A stretch of DNA of 64,000 bases, from NCBI RefSeq assembly GCF_963259705.1, contig NC_081840.1:759956-823955 (forward strand). The letters run 5' to 3'. Each line of letters opens with the position of its first letter. Position 1 is the stretch's first letter. Both the position numbers and the translations under genes were made by a program. Of the stretch, positions 1-33,032 are shown piece after piece. The notes beneath the pieces were generated by a model, which saw only the letters and a list, made by a program, of their open reading frames with translations, had not been told where the DNA came from and did no database searches. This stretch comes from Myotis daubentonii (Eukaryota; Chordata; Mammalia; Chiroptera; Vespertilionidae).

Positions 1-74
1 AGCTGTGGACAGCTGATCATCAAAAAAGAAAACTGACTGTGGTTAACTTTGATATTTAAATAAACCTAAGTCTC

Positions 75-1270
75 AAGAGGATGAGAAGACAAGGCAGAGA
101 CTGAGCGAAAACCTTCGCAGAAGACATCTAACGAGCTGTTATCCAAAACACAGGCAACTCTTCCGGCTCAACCTTAGGAAACAAGCAACAGGAGAAATGG
201 GCAAGATCCCGAACAGACACGTCCTCACCGAAGATGGACAGGTGACAAGTAAACGTGAAAAGATGCTCCGGCCACGTCGTCAGGAAGGTAAACTGGAGCC
301 ACGCGACCCACTGCACACTGACAGGACGGCACAGCCAGGGCCCGGCCCCGCCAGGGCCTGAGGGGGTGGAGCAGCGGGACAGGACGGGACGGGACCTCGC
401 TCACTGCCGGTGGGAACGCCAACGGGGCGGCCCCTGGGAGCGTCTGCCGGGTCCGCCACAACCGCACACACTCTCGCCACAGCCTCGGAGACGTGTTCCT
501 GGGCACTGACCCGAAGAGCTGAGAACTCAGGTCTGAGCATAAACCGGCACTGGATGCTGACCACAGCTTTAGTCACGGGGACCCAAACCTGGAGCCACCG
601 GATGTCCTCACATGCCCAGCAGGCCGTGCCTATCCCTCAGCATCAGCAGAAGGAGCTGCCCCGCCAAGGAAGGCTCGGAGGAACCTGAGAGGCACAGGCC
701 ACGTGAAAGCAGCGTCTGAAGCGGCCACATCCTGTAGGATTCCGACGACACGACATTCTGGAAAAGGCAAGACTGTGGTGCCAACAGGTGATCAATGGGC
801 CCTGCCAGTGCGGCTCAGCTGACGGGTCATCATCCCATAGACAGGAAGGCTGTGGGTTCCCGTGCCGGGTCAGGGTACATACCTGGGTTTCAGGCCCCCC
901 ACATGGGAAAGCAACAGATTGATGTCTCTCTCACATCAATAGTCCTCTCTCTCTTTCTCCCTTCTCCTCTCTCTAAAATCAATAAGCACGTCCTCAAGGA
1001 CAAAATAAATAAATTAAATTAAATAGGCTGTGGTTGCCAGGGGTTACGGAGCGGGGACGAGCAGGCAGAACCCAGGGTTTTCCAGGCAGTGAAACGACTG
1101 TCGACACCACAGTGGTGGACGTGTCATTACACACTTGTCACACCCACAAGACACACGCCACCCAGAGCACCTGAGTGTGACCCCGGGCGTGGGCAACGGC
1201 CTCCATGTGAGATGCTGGCAAAGGGGGTCGCATGAAGACTTCTGTGCTTTCGGTTCCAATTTACTGTGAC
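75..1270 (+). mobile_element. Old LINE-1 (L1M type) ORF2 3' part and 3' UTR, interrupted by a SINE
   Basis: The sequence follows the end of mammalian L1 ORF2 and its 3' UTR: GAACAGACAC...AAGATG, AAAAGATGCTC, GGTGGGAACGCC, GACATTCTGGAAAAGGCAA and GTTGCCAGGGGTT, in order. A Ves SINE (798-1024) splits it. It is strongly decayed, without a usable frame, and is unusually GC- and CpG-rich for L1. It lies in TDRD9 intron 8. Confidence 0.7.
798..1024 (+). mobile_element. Ves SINE
   Basis: The tRNA-derived head (CTGCCAGTGCGGCTCAGCTG) and the pyrimidine-rich body with ATCAATAAG are followed by an A-rich tail. It is inserted in the L1 remnant. Confidence 0.85.
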
Positions 1271-1870
1271 CCTAAAACTGCTCTGGAAATGAAGTCTATT
1301 GAAAGGGGGCCCATGAGTCCATTGTGACATCGAGAGAGACGGGGGAGGCGGGGAGAAGGGCGGGGGTAAGAGGGAAGCTCCTTTTCACAGAGTGACCTCA
1401 GGGAGGAGTCAGAGCGAGTGACAAACCCGCACAGTGGGCACGCGGCGACCACCAGGGGAAAGGCTGTCGGCAGCAACGCCCACGCTCAGACTCCGGGAGT
1501 TCAAGGGGCAGGAGGCGGCGGGGAGGGACCACAGCTCCAGCCTGCGCTGCCCCAGAGGCACCACGACTGCACGTCAGCCCGACCAGAACACAGGCTTCCC
1601 TGCAGGAGCAGGCAGACCAAAGGCGACTCTCACGTCACGAGACGATGACAAGAAAAGACCACCACAGCCCAGGAAGAACGATGAGAACGAGTGCACTCGA
1701 TGTATGCAGGTTACTGCTCGACAAAGCTAACAATTCAGGAAAAGCAGGAGTATAGAGAGGATTACATAGCAACCTCACTTTTACACCTAACAAAACTATT
1801 CCAAGAATGAAATACAGTTTTAGCTAAATAAAAACTAAGCTGCCCAGCCAGGGCTACCAACAGACGTTTA
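1271..1870. other. TDRD9 intron 8 sequence, nothing recognised
   Basis: No exon, RNA gene or intact repeat was recognised. The open frames here are short and unlike known proteins. Confidence 0.5.
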
Positions 1871-2268
1871 AAGAATATATATTTAATGATTTTAGAGAAA
1901 GGAAGGGGGAGAGGGAGAGGGAGGTTTGTTGTTCTACTTACACATTCATTGGTTGGTTCTTTCTTTAAAAATAAATATTTATTGACTTCAGAGAGGGAGG
2001 GAGAGGGAGAGAGAGAAACATCAATGATGAGAGAGAATCCTTGACTGGCTGCCTCCTGCACGCCCCCTATTGGGGATCAAGCCCACAACCTGGGCCTGTG
2101 CCCTGACCGGGAATCAAACCATGACCTCCTGGCTCACAGGTCAACGCTCAACCACTGAGCCCCGCCGGCCGGGCACTTGTTGATTCTTGTGTGAGCCCTG
2201 GCCAGGGCTCAGGCCTGAAACCTCTGTGTGGCAGAACACTTCAACCAACTGAGCTACCAGCCAGGGCT
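1871..2268 (-). mobile_element. Old Ves-type SINE split by a younger one
   Basis: Outer pieces 1871-1965 and 2176-2268 carry the tail/body and the head (rc of AGCCCTGGCTGGTAGCTCAG) of one antisense SINE. The young SINE at 1966-2175 lies between them. Similar flanks TTGGTTGGTTCTT and CTTGTTGATTCTT bound the inner insertion. Confidence 0.75.
1966..2175 (-). mobile_element. Ves SINE nested in an older SINE
   Basis: Complete antisense copy: ATTGACTTCAGAGAGG body, GCTGCCTCCTGCACGCCCC core, and the head ending GCCGGCCGGGC. Confidence 0.9.
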
Positions 2269-2334
2269 CCCAAGGACCTTCTTTAGGAAGAATGAAAATG
2301 ACCTAAGAGGAGACTAGGCTGCAGCAGAAAAAGA

Positions 2335-2703
2335 TCCTATCTAATAAGGCAGAACATGCAAATTAACCATCACACCACGACAAAGATGGCGGCGCCCACA
2401 GCCAATAAGGAGGGAATGTGCAAATTGATGCGACAAAGATGGCAGCAGCCAGACAGGGACGCTTGCATCATCACCATGGTGACAACACAGGCGGTCCTCT
2501 CCGGCAGCTCTGGGCCTCTGGGCAGCGCAAGCGCATGCAGGCGCAGAGCAGCCCGGCAAGACACCTGCTATACTGGGGGGGGGGGGGTGCAGGGGAGTGG
2601 AGGGAGCTATAGGAGGGCGGCAGGGCCGGAGCGAAGGTGGAAGGCGGCAGCCAGGGGAAGGAAGGCCTATTCTTGCACAAATCTCCGTGCATCGTGCCTC
2701 TAG
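2335..2703 (+). mobile_element. HeliBat-type non-autonomous Helitron, full length
   Basis: The 5' end TCCTATCTAATAAGG follows an A. The 3' end has the short-stem region TTGCACAAATCTCCGTGCA and terminates GCCTCTAG before a T. This is the Helitron A|T insertion pattern with a CTRR end and no target duplication. It is 369 bp with no Rep/Hel coding sequence and lies in TDRD9 intron 8. Confidence 0.85.
2571..2587 (+). repeat. Poly-G run
   Basis: A mononucleotide G tract inside the Helitron. Confidence 0.9.
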
Positions 2704-3007
2704 TGAGTAAATAAAATGACACCCATTTGGCCAAATCTAAGCACAAAAATGGTAGAAAGAATAATGAAACTTGTGGAGTTAAAAACAGAGCTAAACTGGC
2801 ACTCAGCTGCAGGGGCTGGCGTGCAACTGGGTGGCCCCTCGTCCGAGGGCTGCAGGGCAGTGACTGCACCCGCCAGACTATCTCCCTTTCACAGCTGGTG
2901 AAGGCAAGAAGAGGCACGTGGGGGGGTGGGGGGGCTCGCAGGCCCACAGGGACAGTGCCCCAGCCACAAGGGGAGAGCGCACGCTCCCTGCATGCTGCTC
3001 CAATGCA

Positions 3008-3039
3008 CACTGCGTGTGTGTGCGTGTGTGTGTGTGTGA
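3008..3039 (+). repeat. (GT)n microsatellite
   Basis: GTGTGT with two GC interruptions. Confidence 0.9.
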
Positions 3040-3487
3040 GCTCAGCGGGGCAAGCAGCGAAGGTCCCGGATGCAGCGCCTGCTATCAAAACAACACCCTC
3101 CAAGCACCACTAGAGCCTCGGGCTGTCCCTCAGGGAGACGTGTCCAGATCCCAGCGAGTGGACGTGGGAGCACAGCAGACTCGGCGCGGGAGCACCTCGG
3201 AGATGGGAGCCATGGAGAGGCGGCTGCGCTCTGTCCTCGGGCTGCGTGGACAGCACGTCGGGGCTGTGGCCCTAGCTTTCAGACGGCCTGTCCGGAAGCC
3301 ATACGTGGCATGGTTCTAACTTCAAGGGGAAAACGTTACAAGATACGTACTAACCTCCTTTCTGACTACGTAGAGTGACTACTGAGAAAGTCTCTACGTT
3401 AAACCTTAACATAAAAAAGCTTCCAGACGAGCCACCCGCCTGGAGCCCCTGCGCGGCACCGCGGCTGCTGCAGCCGAGGCCTCCTAC

Positions 3488-25661
<22,174 letters not shown>

Positions 25662-25960
25662 GGTCGCGGCCTGGCCTCGGCGCCGCCTCAACCGCCTGAC
25701 TACTGCCTGGGAACGTGGCTCAGCGTCGCGCCCAAGGCCCCGCCCTGCTCCAGGCCCTCCAATCAGAGTGTGGCCCAAGGCCCCGCCCTGCTCCAGGCCC
25801 TCCAATCAGAATGCACCAGCGCCCACGTGCCCAGGCCTCGTGCCTTCCAACCCACGCCCGGCCACGCTAGGCCTGCTGGGAGCTTGGCTCGCCCCGCCCC
25901 CACCCAGCGCCCTGGGCTTTCAGGTCCCTCGGGGCTCCCAGGTCCGCCACCCCCTGCGGT
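25662..25960 (-). promoter_or_regulatory. TDRD9: TDRD9 promoter region with a duplicated GC-box/CCAAT module
   Basis: This GC- and CpG-rich sequence lies directly upstream of the TDRD9 ATG. A 40-bp block at 25731-25770 is repeated at 25774-25813 with one mismatch. Each copy has GGCCCCGCCC (GC-box type) and CCAATCAG (NF-Y type, at 25759-25766 and 25802-25809). No TATA box is evident. Promoter function is inferred from position and motifs. Confidence 0.6.
25731..25813. repeat. Tandem duplication of a 40-bp promoter block
   Basis: Two copies, spaced at 43 bp and 39/40 identical, lie 70-152 bp upstream of the TDRD9 start codon. Each carries a GC box and a CCAAT box. Confidence 0.9.
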
Positions 25961-26559
25961 GACCCGGAGTTGCGTAATGTGACCCCAGGGCCCTGGGGGT
26001 GGGGGGGAGGCGTCAATGGACCGGGATGTGCCAGACCCAGCCTCGCCCTCTGAGGGTCTCTAAGGGAGGCTTGCGCCTGGCCCGGGGCAGGGCCGCGGGG
26101 ATGGGGCGCCGGTGGAAGCCAGCCTGGGAAGGGAGTGTGGTTGTCGCGCCGAGGTCAGCAACTGGCTGCGGCACTGAGACCCCTTGCACCCGATCTGGGG
26201 GAGAGGAGCAGGGGAAGGTCACGGAAGGCTGTTAGGAAGGACACCTCCAGGACAGCCAGGCCCCATGGACGGGAGAGGACTCAGGATCCCAGAGGAAGGG
26301 CCGGTGGTGAAGGCCCGAAGGCAGGCAGCCCCAGTGGCCGAGGCGAGGACCCGGAAGAAGGAGCATAAGCCAACTGAATGCACCTTCCTCCTTGTACCCC
26401 CGCATCCCAGCTGCACTGACCGCCCACAGCCGGACAGGCGGTGAGGGGCACGGGTGTGGGGGTCCTCGGCACGTGGACGGCGCTCAACACCCCAGAGCTG
26501 CTGACATGGTCCCTGCCACTTGCTGGACCAGTGGAGGAAGGCGGAGGACAGAGGTGGAG
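25814..26559. other. GC-rich intergenic stretch upstream of TDRD9
   Basis: No gene seen. The sequence is CpG-rich near TDRD9 and then ordinary. Confidence 0.5.
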
Positions 26560-26655
26560 GTGTGCAGGAGGCAGCTGATCGATGTTTCTAACTCTATCTC
26601 TCTCCCTTCCTCCCTGTAAAAAAATCAATAAAATATATATATATTTTTTTAAAAA
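26560..26655 (+). mobile_element. Ves SINE, 5'-truncated
   Basis: Only GTGTGCAGGAGGCAGCTGAT and the 3' CT-rich body with AATCAATAAAATATAT remain. Confidence 0.85.
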
Positions 26656-28116
26656 ACCACAGTACCAAAAGCTATTTTTTTTAATTGTTTTAAAAAAAGA
26701 AAGAAAGAAAGTGCAGCCGAAGTCAGAGTAGGCGGGCTTGTCCCATTGGTGCCCAGCACGGCACTGTTACCAGACAGGGCACCTGGCCCCCGGCCCTGAG
26801 CGGGTCTGCCTCGGCGGCCAGGTGTGTGTGGGTTCCTGACCTTGTGCAGGAAGGATTTCACAACAGGAGTCCAGGTGACCATGAGGGCACGTTTATGAAA
26901 GCTGAGGACAGTGAAAGCAGGAAGGGCCAAGCAGAGAAGCAGCAACAGGAGAGCCCGGGCTGGGCTGCTCTGGCTCCCGGGGACGTCGAGAGAGGGGCCT
27001 GGGAGACGGGGTCGGGGGTGAGCCCGGTGAGCTGTCACTGCCCATTGCTCCCGGGTCGCTAGCCTCGAGGGGTCCTTAGCCTTTAGGGAGTGCCCGCCTG
27101 TGGGAGAGGGGGGGGGTGGTGCAGTGTGCTCCCCAGAGGGAGAGCTTGCTCTGGGCCCTTCGTCTTGATGGTTTTCTCTCTCTCTTCCAGGCCAGAATTT
27201 TCAATGGGTCTCGGGAGGATTTAGCCAACTATTCACTTGTTTCCTGTGTGTGCTCTTTCGGGGTCGTGGTCTCCACCGATTGGTCAGCGCCAGAGCAGGC
27301 GGTTCATGGGTCACTGCAGCTGGTCCAGTTGTATCACCCACTCGGTTTTGCTGCTTTTCTGGGCCTGGAGCTGAAATACAACCGAGGCCTAGGTGTCATC
27401 TCTAGGGAGGTGACCTTCGTTATCTGGCTGTAAGTTACTCCGCCAGTTGGTTCGGCTATCTCAACCTCCCCATTCTGCTGGCCGAGGAATCTTCCAGCTT
27501 CTTACTATCCTGACTCAGCACGGAGCTGGGAGTCCCAGGCCCAAATCCTGGCCACGCCACTAACCTATATTACGAGCTCCGGACCTTGTATTCTATTCTG
27601 AATACTGCAGCCTCCAACGGCATGATGTTTGGCCGGGGACACGGAACTTCACAGGCCAATGGAGGCTGCGGGCACTGGAGGGTTTGCATATTGGCTTCCC
27701 AGAGCTGCCCGAGCCGCACGCCCAAAGGGAAAACAGCCGATGCACGAAGCAGCCCTCTCCCGCAAGCAGCAGAAGCCACGGCCGAAGCGCCTTCACGTCT
27801 CTGCTGACCTTCTCAACCACAAAATGCCGCATCTGCACTTTGAGTGAATCTGCTGGGGCGGCCGGTTCTTTCAACGTTGTTGTCTTTGAAGATGCGTTGG
27901 ATTTGCAACTAAAGACATTAAAAATCTGTTGATCTCCAGTCAGGCTTGAAGTTCAAAAGCTTTGTCTCGAAATAGCTTACCACGATGCTCTTCAAGCTCC
28001 CCCTAGATGTGTGTTGCCCTCGGCAGCTTTCTAACTCATCATCGGTCCGAAACACTCCTTTTCCGAGAGAGTGGTCCTCAGCCCTGGTCGTCTCAGGGCT
28101 CCGCTACACTCTGAAC
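26656..28116. other. Intergenic stretch with an unexplained open frame
   Basis: A 105-codon frame at 27116-27433 and the block to about 27940 have moderate composition, but I recognise no protein. They may be decayed interspersed repeat. Confidence 0.4.
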
Positions 28117-28123
28117 AATAACT

Positions 28124-28390
28124 GGCCGGTGTGGCTCAGTTGGTTGGAGAGTGGTCCCATGCACTGAAAAGTCACAGGTTCGATTCCCAGTCAGGGCACA
28201 GGCGTGGGTTGCACCTTTGGTCCCAGTTGGGGCAGGTATGGGAGGCAACGAATGGATCAGTGTTTCTCTCTCACATGGATGCTTTTCTTTCACATTGATG
28301 TTTCTCTTTCTCCCCCTCCCTCCCTCCTTCTGTCTTTCTCCCCCTTCCTTTCTCTCTAAAACCAGGAAATCATATCCTCAGGTGAGAATA
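28124..28390 (+). mobile_element. Ves SINE (first of a head-to-tail pair)
   Basis: Long variant with GGCCGGTGTGGCTCAGTTGG head and a duplicated CACATGGATG/CACATTGATG segment. Flanked by AATAACT repeats at 28118-28124 and 28394-28400. Confidence 0.92.
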
Positions 28391-28400
28391 AAAAATAACT

Positions 28401-28597
28401 GGCCCTGGCGGGTGTGGCTCGGTTGGTTGGAGCCTCATCCCGTACATCAAAAGGTGGAGGGTTCGATTCCCAGTCAGGGCACATACTCAGGTTTCGGGTC
28501 CCCCCCCCCCCAATCCGGGTGCATGCAGGAGGCAACTGATGGATCGATTTCTCTCTCCCCGCTCTTCCTCTCTCTAAGATTAATTTTTTTAAAAAAA
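28401..28597 (+). mobile_element. Ves SINE (second of the pair)
   Basis: GGCCCTGGCGGGTGTGGCTC head. It contains a poly-C run at 28500-28511 and ends CTCTAAGATTAATTTT. Confidence 0.9.
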
Positions 28598-29889
28598 CTT
28601 ACAAAAAATAAAGCCATGTGATGTTAAATGAATATTTTTTATGAGAAGTAACTAAAATATTATTTTTCCTGTGGGAGAAGAGTGACACGTTTACATTGTC
28701 AATGATCTCTTAATGTGGCCATGCTGGGAGACAGCTGGACTCATACCTGATGTCATTCTCTTGTGACGTCACAAGTCACGCAGCCTCTGGAAGACTCCAC
28801 CTTGCCCTGGTGAGAGAACGCCAGTGAAAAATGACATTCGCATCTTCCCATTGCAATGAAACAGATGTGACCCCCAGGAGGGGCTTGGAAACCCCCAAAC
28901 CGTGCTCTGAGAGCCACTGCCTAAAATGGCCAGCCTCCGGGTTTTGCACGCGGCCTGCTGTGCTTCTGAGCGGTCTTCTCCTGGAAGCAGAACGCCCCCC
29001 CCCCCCCCATCCCATTCTTCCATCAGAGCTCATTTCCTTCTGCCTGAATAATGAACTGTTGACTTTTTTTTTTTTTTAATGCGGATCTACTGGTGATTAT
29101 TCCCTGTCTTGGTTTGTCTGAAATATCACTTCACCTTATTCACTAAATGTTAACCTCCTTATGCACTGAACGCCAGGTTGGCAGCTGTTTTTAGTTTTCC
29201 ATGGTTTTGTTTTCAGGTTTCGAGGCATCCGTTTATTTTCCTGTACCCGCCTGCCTGGCTTCCATCAGGCCTTTTGAGTCTGTGCTGTGACTTTTCTTCC
29301 ATCTCTCCTGGAAATGTCTCAGCCACCTGTCTTCTCATGTTCCTGCCCGTCTCTCATTTCCCTCTAAGACTCCAGCTGCACATCTGACCGCCCTCTCTCC
29401 CAACGCTTGTCGCTACATTTTTGAAAGGTTTCTTCTGTCTTCCGATTCAGGTAAGTCTTCAACAATCTAACCCGTTGCCAAACACATCCCATTCCTCTTC
29501 GGCTCTTTTTCAGATCCGGTAAGTGGTTTTCTTTTTGTTTCACTGGTTACAATCTTCTGCTGAAATTTCCAGTCTTGGTTTTGTCTCCTTGCCCGGGGAG
29601 GTGGCGCTTTTTGAAGGCTGTGTCTGTGGGGTCCAGTGCTGGAGCCCGGTGCGCGTCTACAGTGGCTCTTGCGTGGAATCACTACACACAGAACCGGTGC
29701 ACACGTGCATGCGGGGCACACAAGTTAATACAAAGAGAAATGGCAGGACAACCGCAGAGACCGGACACTCGACTTCCCCGTCTTCAACAGCAAGGAACGA
29801 CGGTCCCCTTTTCAGGTTCACCAACTCGTCCGCTCTGTCCAGGCCCTTCCCGGTTTCCGCACGGAGTCCCGCGTCGGGGACAACTGCAC
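28598..29889. other. Intergenic sequence upstream of the ATP5MJ CpG island
   Basis: No gene or intact repeat recognised. A poly-C run lies at 28997-29008 and a poly-T run at 29064-29078. Confidence 0.45.
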
Positions 29890-30860
29890 ACGGCTCGTCA
29901 GCTTATTATGACCCCGCAGCCCCACTCCCCACGCGCTCCCCTCCCCGGCGCTGCGCCTCCAAGCTGCAGCCTCGGCGCGGCCGCTGGGGGCGCTGTGGTG
30001 CGCAGGCGCCGCCTGGGACGCGCTCTGGCTCTGGGGCGCCGCTCCTTCCGCCTTCCCGGCAGGCCCTGCGCGGCGCCTGCGCGTTCGGTGACCTTCCCGA
30101 GTAGCTGGCTGTGCGGGTCGGGGCTGCCCGAGCCGTTGGTCCTGCGGCGAGGTGAGTGCGGGGACCGGGGTCCGGTGCTTGGTGCGGGGCAGCCGCGACC
30201 GTGGGGGACGGGGCGGTGGCCGGCGGCGGCCCGGGGCCGGATGTGCCCGCGGAAGGAGCCGGCGGCGAGCGGGACCCTCCCCAGACCCAGCCGCCTCGAC
30301 CCCCGCCGACCTTGCGGCCCGGCCCAGCCCCTGCCCGACCCCCGCCGGCGCGAGCTGGGCCGCCCGGCCCCCGAAGCTGGAGGCGGTGGCCCGGGGGCTA
30401 GGGTGCGTGGGGACCCACCGCCCCTCTCCCTCTTGGACGAGCGCCCTCGCCGCGTGGGTTCCCGCCGCGAGCCAGTGATGGAGCTGGAGCCCCAGCCGAG
30501 AACCCGAACCCGCCTGCAGTGCGTCCTCCCCGCAACCCTCAGCTCCCCGCGCACACTTGTCCCGGAGCTACACTGCGCCCCTGACGTGGGGGAGCGAAGC
30601 GGGGCCGAAGCGGGGTCCAGGGGCGACGCTTGGGCTGTATGGTCCGGAGCCTGCGCGCCCGGGTCTGGCCGTCGCGGCGAGGGAGGGGGTGGCCGCTGCG
30701 GCTGCGCCGAAGCGTCTGCGGGGTGCGCGGCCTCGGCGGACACCTTCTGACCTTTGCGGAGGACGGGCCTCGGAAGGCAGTTGCTGGGAGGCCCGCCCAC
30801 GGGGCTGGGGATGCGGGGGGACGGTGGCTCGGGTAGCGAAAGAGGGGGGCTCTCGCCATT
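29890..30860 (+). promoter_or_regulatory. ATP5MJ: CpG island and promoter of ATP5MJ
   Basis: This is a dense CpG-rich block without a TATA box. Two NRF1-like sites lie in inverted orientation, TGCGCAGGCGCC at 29999-30010 and GGCGCCTGCGCG at 30072-30083. They lie directly upstream of the probable non-coding first exon. NRF1 is an established activator of nuclear genes for mitochondrial proteins, which fits ATP5MJ. Promoter function is inferred. Confidence 0.7.
30085..30151 (+). other. ATP5MJ: Probable non-coding first exon of ATP5MJ (5' end approximate)
   Basis: The strong donor GCGAG|GTGAGTGCGG at 30151/30152 follows CpG-island sequence. The first coding exon starts exactly at an acceptor|ATG, so an upstream non-coding exon is required. 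The 5' boundary cannot be seen from sequence. Confidence 0.55.
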
Positions 30861-30925
30861 AAATGTTGAGGACATGTCCGCTGCCCAGCCAAATGTGGCA
30901 ACTCGGGGTGAAAGGAAAGTCGGGG

Positions 30926-31091
30926 CTCCTGGCTGGTGCCGCCCAGTGGTTGCGCATCCATCAGGGCGCCTGGGTTGCGGGCTCCATCCCCAGTGCGGGG
31001 CGTTCGGGAGTCAGTTGGCCAGTCATTCTCTCTCATCGATGTTTCTACGTCTCTCTCCTCTGAAATAAATGAAAACGTTAAAAAAAAAAAA
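30926..31091 (+). mobile_element. Ves SINE, internally shortened
   Basis: Head and body lack the B-box GGTTCGATTCC stretch. Target duplications AAAGGAAAGTCGGGG and AAAGGAAGGTTGGGG match at 13/15. It is in ATP5MJ intron 1, sense. Confidence 0.9.
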
Positions 31092-31106
31092 AAGGAAGGT
31101 TGGGGG

Positions 31107-32427
31107 GAAGGTAAGAGTTGGCATTGTACTGGGGGCAGTCCCAGGCAACTAGGTGAGAAGACGATGCCGGGCACCTGGGCCCTGAGCTAAATGTCGGGGT
31201 GACTAGCGGTTCTTCGGCCCCTCTTACCTCCTGTGCAGCCTCCAGACTCTCCTGTGGCCCCGCACGGAGGGCCTGGCCGAGGGCGTCCTCTCTGCCCTGA
31301 GGCTGGGTGTCCGCAGCCTTTCTGCTGCTGCTCAGGCCGCTCACTGAGTTTTACGCCGTCTCCTCGAATTCTGGGGAGCTCCTGGGGGGCAGGAGGAGGG
31401 CTCCCTGCTTCTCAGAAAGGGAACTTCTGAACCGGCAGCGTCCGGACCTGCCCGAGGCCGGGAGAGAGCAGGCAGAGCTGGTCCAACAGAACCCGGGGTT
31501 CCAGGTTCTGCCCCGTGGCCCCTGGCACCCTCCTCCCCACCCACTGCGGGCGCAGGAGGCAAGGCTGCCCTCAGACACCTTCCCAGTCAGGTTGTTGGGT
31601 TCGTGGAACCTCATTCTGACGGAGCATCTCAGTGTAGTGTGAGGACGGGGGGTGTGAGGGCTCAGGGGAGGCCACGGCCCATCCTGCGAGGTCCGTCCTC
31701 CGAGCGTCAAGCCTCAGGCCCAGTAAGCTCTCTCTGGGACGAGCTGGCAGCCGGGCCTGGCTGAGGACAGGCTGCCTTCCCCAGGGCCCACGTGTAGGGC
31801 TGGGGAGCGGGGAGGGATTAGGTGTGGAGCACCTGGTGACGCTGTGAAATGTGCGTTACGTTTTGGGGATAAAAGCTGAGCTGTTCCGCGCCTCCGGGCC
31901 CTTCCCTAGTCCCCCGTGGTATTGGGTATAACAAGCGCTCGACGTAAGACACCCCGACATAGGACACCCGGCGCTGAGCCCTGGCGCAGGGCAGCTCGTC
32001 TGCACACCCTTTGAGGTGGGTGCCGTTCACCCTGCTCTACAGGTGAGGGAACAGGCTGTCTGGCTCAGCTGGCGGGGCAGGGCCAGGGTCAGAACCTGGG
32101 CGGCACAGCGGCCTTCCCAGCCCCGCCCTCCCAGCTCCGTCTGGCCTGGGGTCAGGGCGCATACCCGGCCGCCTAGTCCATGCTCAGCTCACGTTTGCCC
32201 GTGAACAGCGACCCCGCGGTGCAGGTGTCCGTGCGGAGACCAGGGGAATCGAGGACAGCTCTGCAGCGAGGGGAGGGCGAGGAGGTCGGAGTGGGGGGGA
32301 GGCCGCGGCACCAATGGTGCGAAGTAGCCTTTACAAGTGAAGGAGGGAGGACGAGGGCTGCGAGGTGGTTTGAATGACTGTAGGCAGCAGACCAGCTGTT
32401 TCTACCGGGCTCACCTGAGGATGGGTT
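31107..32427. other. ATP5MJ intron 1 sequence
   Basis: No exon seen. A MIR-like piece may lie at about 32005-32100. Confidence 0.45.
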
Positions 32428-32572
32428 TTTGTTGGTTTTTAGAGGGGCGGAGGGGGGGCGGGGGTAGAGAGAAACTCCATCGGTTGCCTCCCCTGTACCC
32501 CGACTGGGATCGGCCGCAGCCTTGTGTGCGGAATGAGACGCCCACCCACGGAGCCGCCGGCCAGCGCGTCAC
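32428..32572 (-). mobile_element. Decayed Ves-type SINE
   Basis: GAGAAACTCCATCGGTTGCC and CCCGACTGGGATCGGCCGC match the antisense core. The head is degraded. Confidence 0.6.
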
Positions 32573-32979
32573 AAAACTGATTCAAGTGAAAGTGGGGGGG
32601 CTCGCTCAGAGTCTGTAGTAAATGATAAATGTCATCGAAGCGTTCCTGTGAGACCTACACATGACAGTGCGCTGTGTAAGTTCAGAAATGGATGGCTCTG
32701 TCGATCAGATCCGGCCATTATTCATGAAGTAAGTTGTCATCATCGAACTCTTAGGAAGTGACCTGTCTTAAGCTGCCTGCTTTGTGTTTAGCAATGGACT
32801 TGGAGACGGGTACATATAAAGCATTGTGACCCTAGTTAACACCGTTTTTTATTGTCTAATTGCAATTTGCTGAGAATGGAACTTAACGGTGTCACCAAAA
32901 GAAAACATGAGGCGATGGACGTGTTACCTAACTGCACAGCGTGTGCGTGTATGAAGCCACCGCCACGATGCACACTTTA

Positions 32980-32980
<1 letters not shown>

Positions 32981-33032
<52 letters not shown>

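Noticed and set aside
1..3487. Further TDRD9 exons
   Set aside because: The expected next exon (second helicase lobe) was sought on the minus strand and not found; it must lie outside the window.
26159..26164. MYB-type hexamer CAACTG upstream of TDRD9
   Set aside because: A single six-base match about 500 bp from the start codon is expected by chance.
29575..30875. Long overlapping frames on both strands (391 and 325 codons)
   Set aside because: They lie in the ATP5MJ CpG island, overlap on opposite strands and have no recognisable protein.
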